Part shown: piece after piece, positions 47,766-56,023 of the stretch
How positions within the stretch are numbered: the first letter of the stretch is position 1
Layout of the letters: each line of letters begins with the position of its first letter
NCBI GenBank assembly: GCA_945873815.1
Contig: CAMCEE010000013.1
Location: 1 to 56,023, forward strand
Length of the DNA stretch: 56,023 nucleotides
Direction of reading: 5' to 3'
Source: an uncultured Caryophanales bacterium
GTDB taxonomy: Bacteria > Bacillota_I > Bacilli_A > RFN20 > CAG-449
Translations under genes and position numbers: made by a program
The notes under the pieces: generated by a model
What the model was told of the DNA's origin: nothing
What the model saw: the letters and a program-made list of their open reading frames with translations, nothing else
Database searches by the model: none

Positions 47766-50639
47766 TTGCTTCGATTAAAGAATATTTTTAAAAACTATAC
47801 AAGTAGCGATAAAGCGGTAGTGGCTTTAAAAAACATTAGCGTTTCTTTTAGGTGTGCCGAGTTCGTTTCCATTTTAGGCCCTTCTGGATGTGGTAAGACG
47901 ACTCTACTTAATATTATCGGCGGACTTGATAAATATACCAAAGGAGATATGTATATTGAAGGCGTATCTACTAAAGATTTTAAGGATTCTGACTGGGATG
48001 ATTATCGTAATAATAGAATTGGATTTGTCTTTCAGTCATATAATCTTATTCCGCATCTTAGCGTACTTGCAAATGTTGATTTAGCTTTAACTTTGTCTGG
48101 CGTTTCAAAACAAGAACGTAAAAGAAGAGCAACTGAAGCTCTTGAAAGAGTTGGACTAAAAGAAGTGCTAAATAAACTTCCTAATCAACTTTCTGGTGGA
48201 CAAATGCAACGTGTTGCGATTGCAAGAGCTTTAGTCAATAACCCGGAAATTATTTTAGCTGATGAACCTACAGGTGCATTAGATTCGAAAAATAGTGTAC
48301 AAGTAATGAAGATATTGAAGGAGATTTCAAAAGATCGCCTTGTAATAATGGTTACTCATAACCCTGATTTAGCTATTCAATATGCGACTAGAATCATTAG
48401 GTTCAATGATGGAAAAATTATCGACGATAGCGATCCTTATATTGATGAAACGCCACTTCAAGAACCTGTTTCAAAAAAGATTAGGAAACTACCACTAAGA
48501 CAAAGACTATTCCATCATCGAGAACGCAATAAGAATAAGATGTCTTTTAAAACTTCTTTGATGTTATCAATGCGAAACTTTTTTACTAAGAAAGCAAGAA
48601 CTACATTAACTTCTATTGCTGCTTCTATTGGTATCTTTGGGATTGCTATTATTCTTTCTTTATCTAGTGGATTCCAAAGTTATATCAATCAAGTGCAACA
48701 AGATACTCTTGTGATATATCCTTTGACCGTATCTAAAGATAATGCCGATTTTACGAATGTTTTGAATTTTGCTGCTTCTAGCGATAATGACGGGAAGGAA
48801 GGAGATTATGTTGGATTAAATGATACGATATCAAAATTAGTCGCTTCACTTGCGTCAACTAGCAAATCCAACGATTTAATTGATTTTAAAAAGAATCTTG
48901 AAGAATCGATGAAAAATGATCCTAGATTAAATAGCGCGATTACTTCTGTCATCTACGATTATGGTGCATATATCAATATTTTTGATGAGAATAATAAAGC
49001 GATTAATCCTTCAACGTTCATCTCTAATTTGATTAGTGAGGTATTTAAAATCTATACCGATTCAGAAAATGCTTCTAAAGATGTTATCAATACTTTATCA
49101 AAAGGTATTTCTACTTTAGAAGGCGGACTATTTTCTGAGATGATTGATAATCAAAAATTATTAGAATCACAATATGAATTAGTTGATGGAGAATGGCCTT
49201 GGAATAAAAGGCTATATCCAAATTTAGATGAATCGCAAAAGATCATGCTGATCGTTGATAGCTCTTATTGTATGCCTGATTATCGTATGTATGAATTAGG
49301 ACTTATTGATGATGTATCGATTCACGATGTTGCTTTATCAGTTATTGATCCTAATAAATACCCATTAAAAACAACCAAGGTTGATGTTGATGATATATTA
49401 GGTAAGAAGTATAAAGCTCTATATAAATACGAATATTATATCGAAAATGATGATGGTACTTTTAGAGAAAAAACTCCTGAAGAACTTAATGCAACTTTGT
49501 CAAATGTAAATGAAGGGTATGAAGTCTATATTTGTGGAATAATAAAAGAGAAGGCTACGAATGATTTTATTTCAACTAAAACTGGATCATTAGGGTATGC
49601 ACCAAGTTTGAAGAAAAAATATATTGAAAAGTGTAATAATTCTAAAATTGCCTTAAAACAAATTGAAAATCCGGAGATAAATGTTTTTACAGGGAAATCT
49701 TATGCTTCGGAAGAAAGAGAATATTCAAAAGATGATTTAGTTGTTTATTTGAATAATTTAATGAAGGAATCCTTTAAGGATGATAAGACTTTTGAAGCTG
49801 GTGAATCGCTTGTTTCTCATATGAAGTCTACGATATTAAGTGATAAACAATATTTTATCGATATGATTAAGGATAAGGTTGTCATGAATCTATTACTGAA
49901 GAAATATAATGTTTCTTCTTTATTAGAACTAACTGATGAGCAATTTGAGTACGAAATCTTTTGGCTCATGTGTAATACGGAAAAATATGGAATTTCCTTT
50001 AAGAGGGTATTAGATGATCATTTCGCTTCATCTTCCTTTGAATCGAATAAAAAGAAGATTGGTATTTTTGATGAAAGTACTTTATCGATGGTTTATATCT
50101 ATTGTTCGACTTTCATTGAAAAGGATTATTTGATTAATTATATCAACAATTACAACGATGACCCTTCTCATAATTCGATTTCTTATTCTGATTTTATCGG
50201 AATGATTATGAGTTCTGTTTCTACTATTGTTTCTGGTATTAGCTATGTTCTTATCGGATTCGTTTCTGTTTCATTAATCGTTTCTAGCATTATGATTGGA
50301 ATTGTAACTTATATATCTGTTCTTGAAAGGAAAAAAGAAATAGGTATATTGCGCGCAATGGGTGCATCTAAAAGAGATATATATCGTGTGTTTAACTCGG
50401 AGACTTTGATTATTGGCCTAATTTCAGGCTTAATTGGAGTATGCTTAACGTGGATATTTGATGTTCCAGTTAACGCTATTATCAATTCGTATGTTGATAT
50501 TGGACAAATTGCAAGTTTACCTTGGTGGGGAGCTTTAGGACTTATCTTGATGAGTATTATATTAACTTCCCTTTCGGGAATGATTCCTTCTCAAATTGCT
50601 TCGAATAAAGATCCGGTAGAATGCTTAAGAGGAGAATAG
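47766..50639 (+). CDS. MacB-type ABC transporter, ATPase fused to FtsX-like permease
   Basis: A 957-residue fusion. The N-terminal ATPase (1-230) has [48 protein letters not shown] and [10 protein letters not shown] linker leads to a membrane helix at about 287-305 ([15 protein letters not shown]), a very large outer domain of over 500 residues, and three C-terminal helices with the FtsX signature [20 protein letters not shown]. This layout belongs to the MacB/LolCDE-like group that moves peptides or lipoproteins or senses envelope stress. The start is a TTG at 47766, chosen because AAAGGAGAG lies 6 bases before it. The cargo is unknown. Confidence 0.88.
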   Translation: MLRLKNIFKNYTSSDKAVVALKNISVSFRCAEFVSILGPSGCGKTTLLNIIGGLDKYTKGDMYIEGVSTKDFKDSDWDDYRNNRIGFVFQSYNLIPHLSVLANVDLALTLSGVSKQERKRRATEALERVGLKEVLNKLPNQLSGGQMQRVAIARALVNNPEIILADEPTGALDSKNSVQVMKILKEISKDRLVIMVTHNPDLAIQYATRIIRFNDGKIIDDSDPYIDETPLQEPVSKKIRKLPLRQRLFHHRERNKNKMSFKTSLMLSMRNFFTKKARTTLTSIAASIGIFGIAIILSLSSGFQSYINQVQQDTLVIYPLTVSKDNADFTNVLNFAASSDNDGKEGDYVGLNDTISKLVASLASTSKSNDLIDFKKNLEESMKNDPRLNSAITSVIYDYGAYINIFDENNKAINPSTFISNLISEVFKIYTDSENASKDVINTLSKGISTLEGGLFSEMIDNQKLLESQYELVDGEWPWNKRLYPNLDESQKIMLIVDSSYCMPDYRMYELGLIDDVSIHDVALSVIDPNKYPLKTTKVDVDDILGKKYKALYKYEYYIENDDGTFREKTPEELNATLSNVNEGYEVYICGIIKEKATNDFISTKTGSLGYAPSLKKKYIEKCNNSKIALKQIENPEINVFTGKSYASEEREYSKDDLVVYLNNLMKESFKDDKTFEAGESLVSHMKSTILSDKQYFIDMIKDKVVMNLLLKKYNVSSLLELTDEQFEYEIFWLMCNTEKYGISFKRVLDDHFASSSFESNKKKIGIFDESTLSMVYIYCSTFIEKDYLINYINNYNDDPSHNSISYSDFIGMIMSSVSTIVSGISYVLIGFVSVSLIVSSIMIGIVTYISVLERKKEIGILRAMGASKRDIYRVFNSETLIIGLISGLIGVCLTWIFDVPVNAIINSYVDIGQIASLPWWGALGLILMSIILTSLSGMIPSQIASNKDPVECLRGE

Positions 50640-50644
50640 TCTAT

Positions 50645-51472
50645 ATGAGTGAAAAATTATTTGAACAAATGGATTTGCTTTCTAATGGAAGCGATGAAGA
50701 AGGATTCTTGTTTTTCATTGATTTACATAAGGATTTACTTAAGGAGAATCCTATTAGATTTATTGGAAATCATATCTCTTTTTATGCGAATAAAGAAGAT
50801 GTAATTAAATCGCTTCAAGTCGTAGAATTTTATAAGAGTGCTCCTTATATTTCGATGGAAGTTGAGGATTTCTTAAATGAAATGAAGGAGGAATTACTTA
50901 AACTTCATTCTCATAAGAAGAATGAATATTCTCTAGTAGAAATTGAGAAATTTCTATTTTCAGATGACGAAAATAAGATTGTGAATGCCCTTCATTTTTT
51001 ATCTAAAAAGAATATTAGGACTTGTCTTAATTTAGTTAAGAAATTTCTAGTTTCCAAGCAATTATCAAAATACAAGTCTCTGGCTTTATTTATTTTAGTT
51101 GAACAAAGCGTTGATGAAGAGATAAAAATAATTAAAGATGGAAGTTCATATTCTATTAATCCTTCTAAACTTATATTGCCGTTTGATAATCCTAAGTATA
51201 AGAAGGTTATTGAGGTATTAGAAAGGAAAAATGATAATGCTGAAATAGTGGAGATTGCAAAGGAGATACTAAATACTATACAAATAAAAATGTATCCTCA
51301 ATCGATGATTGATAGATATAATGAATATGTATATGGTGAAATATTTATTGAAGTTGCAAAAAAGTTTATGATTTTAGATTATTCTATTTCGCATATTGCT
51401 TCATCTTATGAATTAGATATTAATGAAATTAATAATGAAATTAATAAAATAATTGAAGTTTTTAATTCATAG
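50645..51472 (+). CDS. helical protein of unknown function in the ysoA position
   Basis: A 275-residue soluble, mostly helical, acidic and lysine-rich protein. I do not recognise the family with confidence; it may be of the DUF3196/TPR-like kind. It lies directly before tig, the place of the TPR protein YsoA in B. subtilis. The C-terminal 60 residues (YSISHIASSYELDINEINNE) could form a small helix-turn-helix. The ATG at 50645 follows AGAGGAG, which overlaps the end of the ABC gene, so translation is probably coupled to it. Confidence 0.65.
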   Translation: MSEKLFEQMDLLSNGSDEEGFLFFIDLHKDLLKENPIRFIGNHISFYANKEDVIKSLQVVEFYKSAPYISMEVEDFLNEMKEELLKLHSHKKNEYSLVEIEKFLFSDDENKIVNALHFLSKKNIRTCLNLVKKFLVSKQLSKYKSLALFILVEQSVDEEIKIIKDGSSYSINPSKLILPFDNPKYKKVIEVLERKNDNAEIVEIAKEILNTIQIKMYPQSMIDRYNEYVYGEIFIEVAKKFMILDYSISHIASSYELDINEINNEINKIIEVFNS

Positions 51473-51516
51473 CACATATAAACGCTCAAAAAGTGCGAAA
51501 TAATATATTTATATTA

Positions 51517-51545
51517 TTGTAATCAAAAAATAAATTAGATATAAT
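51517..51545 (+). promoter_or_regulatory. tig promoter
   Basis: TTGTAA (51517-51522), 17-base spacer, perfect TATAAT (51540-51545). No CIRCE element was seen around it. Confidence 0.8.
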
Positions 51546-51581
51546 TTCAATGTTGACAATTAGGAGGAATACCAAATTTAT

Positions 51582-53021
51582 ATGGAAAAATTAGTCGAAA
51601 AGAAAGAAAACCAAGACGTTGTTATCACTGTAAAATGCGAAGGCGAATCTTGGACAAAACAATTAAAAAAAGAATTCAATAAAAAAGCAAGTAACGTAGT
51701 TGTTCCTGGCTTCCGTAAGGGAAAAGCACCAGAAGCAATGGTTAAAAGTAGAATTAACCAAGCTGAAGTAATTAACAATGCTATTATGCATTTTGCAAAT
51801 GTTGCTTACAAAGAAGCAGTTACAGAAAATCAATTCTACGTTTATACAGAACCACAAATTAACGTTACTAAGGTTGAAGATAATTTAGCTGAATTTACAA
51901 TTGTATTTGGCTTACCACCAGTAGTTGAATTAGGTCAATATAAGAATCTTGGCGTAGCATTAAAGGAAGTTAAAGTTTCTGCAAAAGATGTAACAGAATA
52001 TATCGATAATTTAAAGAAACAAAATGCTGTAATGCAAGTTAAAGATGGCGAAGCTAAAATGGGCGATACTGTAATTATTGATTTTACAGGTTACATTGAT
52101 AATGCACCATTTGATGGTGGTAGCGCAAAAGGCTATGAATTAGAATTAGGTTCTGGTTCATTCATTCCAGGATTTGAAGATCAATTAGTTGGAATTAAAG
52201 CAGAAGAATCAAGAACAATCAATGTTAAATTCCCAGATAATTACGTTGAATCATTAAAGGGTAAAGCTGCAACATTCGAAGTAAAATGTAATGATGTTAA
52301 AGAAAAAGTATTACCTGAATTAGATGAAGAATTCTTCAAGGAATTAAACATAAATGATGTAAAAGATGAAGCAAGCTTAAAGAAATATGCTAAAGCTCAA
52401 GTTACATCAAGAAAAGAAAATGAAGCTAAACAAGAACAATTAAATGAAATTGTTAATACTGCAGTTGCAAATGCAAAAGTTGGCATCCCTTCTGCACTTG
52501 TAGAAAAAGAAGCAAATGCTCAATTTGAACAAATCAAGAAACAAATTGAAAGTGCAGGTTTAACATATGCTGATTACGTTGCAATTAACGGCTTAAAAGA
52601 AGAAGAATTAGCTGCAAAACGTAGAGAAGAAGCTGAAAAGAATATTAAATCAATGATCGTTATTGAAAAGATTATTCTTGAAGAAAAACTCGATGTAACA
52701 GAAGATGATCTTAAAAATGAATATGCACGTATCGCAGGTATGTACAATATGAAAGTTGAAGACGTAGAAAAAGCTTTATCATCAAATAAGGATCAATTCT
52801 TAAATCAATTAAGAAATGCTAAATTCACAGAGTTTATGTCATCAAATAATGCAGTTAAAGTAGAAAATGAAGCTCCTTCTAAAGTAGAAGAAGAAAAAAC
52901 TGTAAAGAAGGCTCCTGCAAAGAAAGCTGCTTCTACAACTGCAAAAAAGACAACAACTTCTACTAAAAAAGCATCTTCAACAACAAAAACAACAAAAAAA
53001 GCTGCACCTAAAGCAGAATAA
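51582..53021 (+). CDS. tig: trigger factor with a histone-like C-terminal tail
   Basis: A 479-residue ribosome-bound chaperone and prolyl isomerase. The N-terminal ribosome-binding domain contains the VVPGFRKGKAP signature loop. The FKBP-type domain is at about 150-245 (GDTVIIDFTGYI, GSGSFIPGFEDQLVG). A helical chaperone domain runs to about 430. After that comes a tail of about 40 residues made almost only of K, A, T, S and P (KKAPAKKAA, TTTSTKKASS), unlike the core and not part of the usual protein of about 430 residues. The ribosome site AGGAGG is 14 bases from the ATG, rather far. lon follows 41 bases later. Confidence 0.95.
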   Translation: MEKLVEKKENQDVVITVKCEGESWTKQLKKEFNKKASNVVVPGFRKGKAPEAMVKSRINQAEVINNAIMHFANVAYKEAVTENQFYVYTEPQINVTKVEDNLAEFTIVFGLPPVVELGQYKNLGVALKEVKVSAKDVTEYIDNLKKQNAVMQVKDGEAKMGDTVIIDFTGYIDNAPFDGGSAKGYELELGSGSFIPGFEDQLVGIKAEESRTINVKFPDNYVESLKGKAATFEVKCNDVKEKVLPELDEEFFKELNINDVKDEASLKKYAKAQVTSRKENEAKQEQLNEIVNTAVANAKVGIPSALVEKEANAQFEQIKKQIESAGLTYADYVAINGLKEEELAAKRREEAEKNIKSMIVIEKIILEEKLDVTEDDLKNEYARIAGMYNMKVEDVEKALSSNKDQFLNQLRNAKFTEFMSSNNAVKVENEAPSKVEEEKTVKKAPAKKAASTTAKKTTTSTKKASSTTKTTKKAAPKAE

Positions 53022-53062
53022 TTTATAGGTAAATAGAAATTTGCCTAATAAGGAGGTAAATT

Positions 53063-55402
53063 ATGATAAAAGACAAAGATGAATTAATTCCACTTCTTAT
53101 TACTAGGGGCACAATCATTTATCCAGGATGCTCGACCACTATTGATGTTGGTCGAGTTTTTTCCATCAATGCGATAAATGATGCATTAGCTCATAATGAA
53201 GGAAAAATTGTCGTTGTTTCTCAAATTAACGCAAATCTTGATGAGATTACGCAAGATAATATCTATACAGTAGGTACTCTTTGTAATATCGTTAATTGCC
53301 GTGAAACTAAAAAAATTCTTAAGGTTAGATTAGAAGGAATATGTAGAGTTTCTATTTCTGATGTTAATTTTGGAAAAGATGATGAAGAAGCTGGATTCCT
53401 AACATCATTTTCTGTTTTACAAACTACTTCTTCGGCAAATGCTCAAGAACAAAATAAGATTGTTGAACAAATCGTTGAAACTCTTCAAAAATTTGGACCA
53501 CAATTACTACCTGTTTCTTTAGTGAACCGTTTACGTAAAGGAGTTAATGCAGAAGATTTAGTTAATCAAATCGCACTCAATTTCCCTTTATCAATGGAAA
53601 TAAGACAAGGACTTTTAGAAGAGAATGATATCATGGTTCGTTTAAATACGATTCATTCATTCTTATTAGAACTAAGACAATACGATGAAGTTGAAAATAC
53701 TTTAAATAACAAGATTCGTGAACAAACGGAAAAACAACAAAAGGAATATATTCTTCGTGAGAAGATGAAAGCGATTCAAGATGAATTGAATTCACTTAAT
53801 GGAGACGAAGATAGTGAAGAAGATGAACTTCAAAAGAAATTAGATAGTGATTCTTTCCCAGAAAAGGTAAAAAAAGCAATTAAAAAGTCGCTTCAAAAAT
53901 TCAAGCAACTTCCTGCAGCTTCTTTAGAATCTAGTATGGAAAAATCATATCTTGATTGGTTATCTACTTTACCTTGGTCAGAGAAAACTGAAGATAATGA
54001 TGATTTAAATAACGTTATGAAAGTACTTGATGAAGATCATTATGGACTTGAAAATGTTAAAGAAAGAATCGTTGAATATATTGCGGTTAAGAAGGTAACT
54101 AATTCCTTAAAAGCTCCAATTATTTGTTTATATGGTCCTCCTGGAGTTGGTAAAACTTCTCTTGCTAGATCAGTAGCTAGAGCATTAGGAAGAAAATTTG
54201 TTAAAGCATCACTTGGTGGACTTTATGATGAAGCAGAATTAAGAGGACACCGTAGAACATATGTTGGTGCAATGCCAGGTAAGATTATTAAGGGTATTAA
54301 GAATGCTGGAGTATGTAACCCTGTATTCTTGTTAGATGAGATTGATAAGATGGCTTCTTCTAATAAAGGAGACCCTTCCAGTGCTTTACTTGAAATCTTA
54401 GATCCTGAACAAAATACTGTTTTCCAAGATAATTACATCGAAGAAACTTATGATTTAAGCAATGTTTTATTTATTTGTACTGCAAACTACTTACAAAATA
54501 TTCCTGCACCTTTAAGAGATCGTTTGGAATTAATTGAACTTAATTCGTATACGGATTATGAAAAAATCAATATTGCTTTCTCTCACTTAATCGATAAGCA
54601 AAGTAAAGCTAATGGATTAAAAGAAGGTCAAATAACATTTGATAAAGAAGCAGTACAATTTATCATTGATTACTATACTCGTGAGGCTGGAGTTCGTGAA
54701 CTTGAAAGACAAATTTCAAGAGTATGTCGTAAGGCAGTTGTTGAGTTATTGAAAAACCCTTCTAGAGAAAAGATTCTTGTCAATGTCGATAAAGTTAAAG
54801 AATATTTAGGTACAATTAAATTTGAGTATTCTAAGAAAGAGAAAGAGAATCAAGTTGGTGTTGTAACTGGATTAGCTTACACTGAATTCGGGGGAGATAT
54901 TCTTCCTATCGAAGTTAATGCTTTCGAAGGAAAGGATAACCTTATCTTAACTGGTAATTTAGGTCAAGTTATGAAGGAATCAGCAACGATTGGCTTAGAT
55001 TATGTTAAATCTAATGCTAGAAAATATGGAATTGATCCCGCATTCTTTGAAAATCATGCAATTCATATTCACGTTCCAGAAGGAGCGGTTCCTAAAGATG
55101 GACCAAGTGCTGGTATTGCTTTAACTACTTGTATCATTTCTTGCCTTACAAATCAAAAGGTTAAATCTTCCGTTGCAATGACTGGAGAAGTTAATCTTCG
55201 TGGGCAAGCATTGCCAATTGGTGGATTAAAAGAAAAATCACTCGCCGCATGTAGAAGTGGAATTAAGACAATCATCATTCCAAAAGGAAATGAAAAAGAT
55301 ATCGAAGATATCGCGGATGAAGTAAAGAAGAATGTAGAAATTGTCATTATGGAAAATGTCGATGATGCATTAAGAGTTGCATTGGAGAATAGTAATGGTT
55401 AA
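53063..55402 (+). CDS. lon: ATP-dependent protease Lon (LonA)
   Basis: A 779-residue AAA+ serine protease that degrades damaged and regulatory proteins. The N-terminal substrate domain covers about 1-200 and is followed by a coiled-coil segment (EQTEKQQKEYILREKMKAIQ). Walker A is YGPPGVGKTSLARS, Walker B VFLLDEIDKM. The protease domain holds the Ser682-Lys725 dyad in PKDGPSAGIAL and GGLKEKSLAA. All features are intact. The AAGGAGG site is strong. In B. subtilis clpX and lonB lie between tig and lonA; both are absent here. engB overlaps its end. Confidence 0.97.
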   Translation: MIKDKDELIPLLITRGTIIYPGCSTTIDVGRVFSINAINDALAHNEGKIVVVSQINANLDEITQDNIYTVGTLCNIVNCRETKKILKVRLEGICRVSISDVNFGKDDEEAGFLTSFSVLQTTSSANAQEQNKIVEQIVETLQKFGPQLLPVSLVNRLRKGVNAEDLVNQIALNFPLSMEIRQGLLEENDIMVRLNTIHSFLLELRQYDEVENTLNNKIREQTEKQQKEYILREKMKAIQDELNSLNGDEDSEEDELQKKLDSDSFPEKVKKAIKKSLQKFKQLPAASLESSMEKSYLDWLSTLPWSEKTEDNDDLNNVMKVLDEDHYGLENVKERIVEYIAVKKVTNSLKAPIICLYGPPGVGKTSLARSVARALGRKFVKASLGGLYDEAELRGHRRTYVGAMPGKIIKGIKNAGVCNPVFLLDEIDKMASSNKGDPSSALLEILDPEQNTVFQDNYIEETYDLSNVLFICTANYLQNIPAPLRDRLELIELNSYTDYEKINIAFSHLIDKQSKANGLKEGQITFDKEAVQFIIDYYTREAGVRELERQISRVCRKAVVELLKNPSREKILVNVDKVKEYLGTIKFEYSKKEKENQVGVVTGLAYTEFGGDILPIEVNAFEGKDNLILTGNLGQVMKESATIGLDYVKSNARKYGIDPAFFENHAIHIHVPEGAVPKDGPSAGIALTTCIISCLTNQKVKSSVAMTGEVNLRGQALPIGGLKEKSLAACRSGIKTIIIPKGNEKDIEDIADEVKKNVEIVIMENVDDALRVALENSNG

Positions 55403-55964
55403 TTTCAAGAATGTCAGATTTGTTAAATCTGCAACTTCAGATAAGGATTCATTATATGATTTACCTCATGTTATTATGGTTGGTAGATCAAATGTTGGGA
55501 AATCTACTTTGATTAATTCGCTATGTAACAATAAGAATCTAGCATTTGTTTCTAAACGTCCTGGTCATACGAAATTATTGAATTATTTCAATGTTTCTGA
55601 TTCATTATATTTAGTTGATGCACCAGGTTATGGGTATCGTGTATCGGTTAAAAAAGATGCTTTTGATTCGATGATGGATTCATATTTTAAAACGAATTCT
55701 CGTTTGAAATTAGTATTATGGCTTCTTGATTCTAGAAGAGAATTATCAAAAGAAGATTTAGATTTTTATTCATTTTTAAAGGAAAATGATATTCATACTC
55801 TTATCGTTTTTACAAAATCTGATAAATTGAACCAATCTGAAAAATCTAAGATTCTTTCTCTAGCAAAAAGAGATTTAGAAGGATTTGATTACGTTTTATC
55901 TTCGATGAACGATAAAAAATCGATCGATCAGATTAGAAGTATTATTTCTACATCAATTGAATAA
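55395..55964 (+). CDS. engB: ribosome biogenesis GTPase EngB (YsxC)
   Basis: A 189-residue TRAFAC GTPase needed for 50S assembly. G1 GRSNVGKST, G2 around the GHTK threonine, G3 DAPGYGY and G4 TKSDK are all present, and the N-terminal VRFVKSATS is the family start. The ATG at 55395 is preferred to an upstream TTG since GGAG is 8 bases before it; the gene thus overlaps the lon stop by 8 bases. The lonA-ysxC order is conserved in Bacilli. Confidence 0.96.
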   Translation: MVNFKNVRFVKSATSDKDSLYDLPHVIMVGRSNVGKSTLINSLCNNKNLAFVSKRPGHTKLLNYFNVSDSLYLVDAPGYGYRVSVKKDAFDSMMDSYFKTNSRLKLVLWLLDSRRELSKEDLDFYSFLKENDIHTLIVFTKSDKLNQSEKSKILSLAKRDLEGFDYVLSSMNDKKSIDQIRSIISTSIE

Positions 55965-55992
55965 TCATATGGGGCTGTAAAGAAATAAAATT

Positions 55993-56010
55993 TTAGAAGT
56001 TGACTTCTAA
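55993..56010 (+). terminator. hairpin after engB
   Basis: TTAGAAGT (55993-56000) and ACTTCTAA (56003-56010) form a perfect stem with a 2-base loop drawn strictly, so in RNA the inner pairs would open. No T run follows before the window ends. It may be a weak terminator or part of the next gene's control. Confidence 0.4.
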
Positions 56011-56023
56011 GGAATTATTTCAA

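Noticed and set aside
51470-51516. CIRCE or CtsR heat-shock operator before tig
   Set aside because: GCAC and GTGC words are present, but the TTAGCACTC-N9-GAGTGCTAA or AGGTCAAA patterns are not formed.

Overview
The window is about 56 kb of AT-rich, densely packed chromosome from a low-GC Gram-positive lineage. TGA is a real stop codon in several genes, so the standard bacterial code applies rather than the mycoplasma code. Several gene orders match Bacilli: ezrA followed by a cysteine desulfurase, mutS2-uvrC, murI next to a GerMN gene, and tig-lon-engB preceded by a helical protein in the ysoA position. EzrA, RNase HIII, a stand-alone cysteine desulfurase and an FMN-controlled ribU point the same way. 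Compactness, a MutM-CoaE fusion, a PotA-like ATPase with a long insert and the lack of clpX between tig and lon suggest a reduced, Erysipelotrichia/RF39-like or other Mollicutes-related uncultured member of the Bacilli. This placement is inference from gene content only.

Layout. Positions 1-57 look like the 3' tail of an IS200/IS605-type tnpB element that ends inside the 3' end of a two-CxxC lipoprotein gene. Next come a Sel1-repeat protein and a small helix-turn-helix-like protein. On the minus strand, dnaE, polA and a mutM-coaE fusion form a replication/repair operon. rpsU (plus) and rpsD (minus, with a structured leader) follow. A three-gene ABC importer (10837-15793, minus) has a cre-like operator on its promoter. 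From 16152 the plus strand carries ezrA, a cysteine desulfurase, an NrnA-like phosphoesterase, an SDR, a YkpA/YbiT-type ABC-F protein, a small membrane protein and hflX. rnhC is on the minus strand, and mutS2-uvrC-M32 peptidase-ligA follows as a coupled operon on the plus strand. After a transaldolase-family gene come an FMN riboswitch with ribU, a DegV protein, and a glycerol operon (GlpA-like, second FAD oxidoreductase, DUF1667, glpK) that also has a cre-like site.

The stretch 40562-47436 is the most accessory part. It holds a short glutamate racemase, a GerMN protein, a HEPN-CBS fusion, tRNA-Arg(UCU), a macro-domain protein, an MBL-fold hydrolase, and a tightly coupled pair: a PD-(D/E)XK nuclease fused to a DUF2075/SF1 helicase, followed by a DCTPP1-like MazG pyrophosphohydrolase. 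This pair, just downstream of a tRNA gene, is the best candidate for an undescribed (possibly defensive) system. The window closes with a MacB-type ABC protein and the housekeeping cluster tig-lon-engB, in which trigger factor carries a histone-like Lys/Ala/Thr tail.

The genes work together in three main themes: DNA replication and repair (dnaE, polA, mutM-coaE, rnhC, mutS2, uvrC, ligA), catabolite-controlled uptake and use of carbon compounds (ABC importer, glycerol operon), and protein quality control (tig, lon, the M32 peptidase). All calls were made by reading the sequence. Motif positions were counted by hand and may be off by a residue or two. No database search was run.
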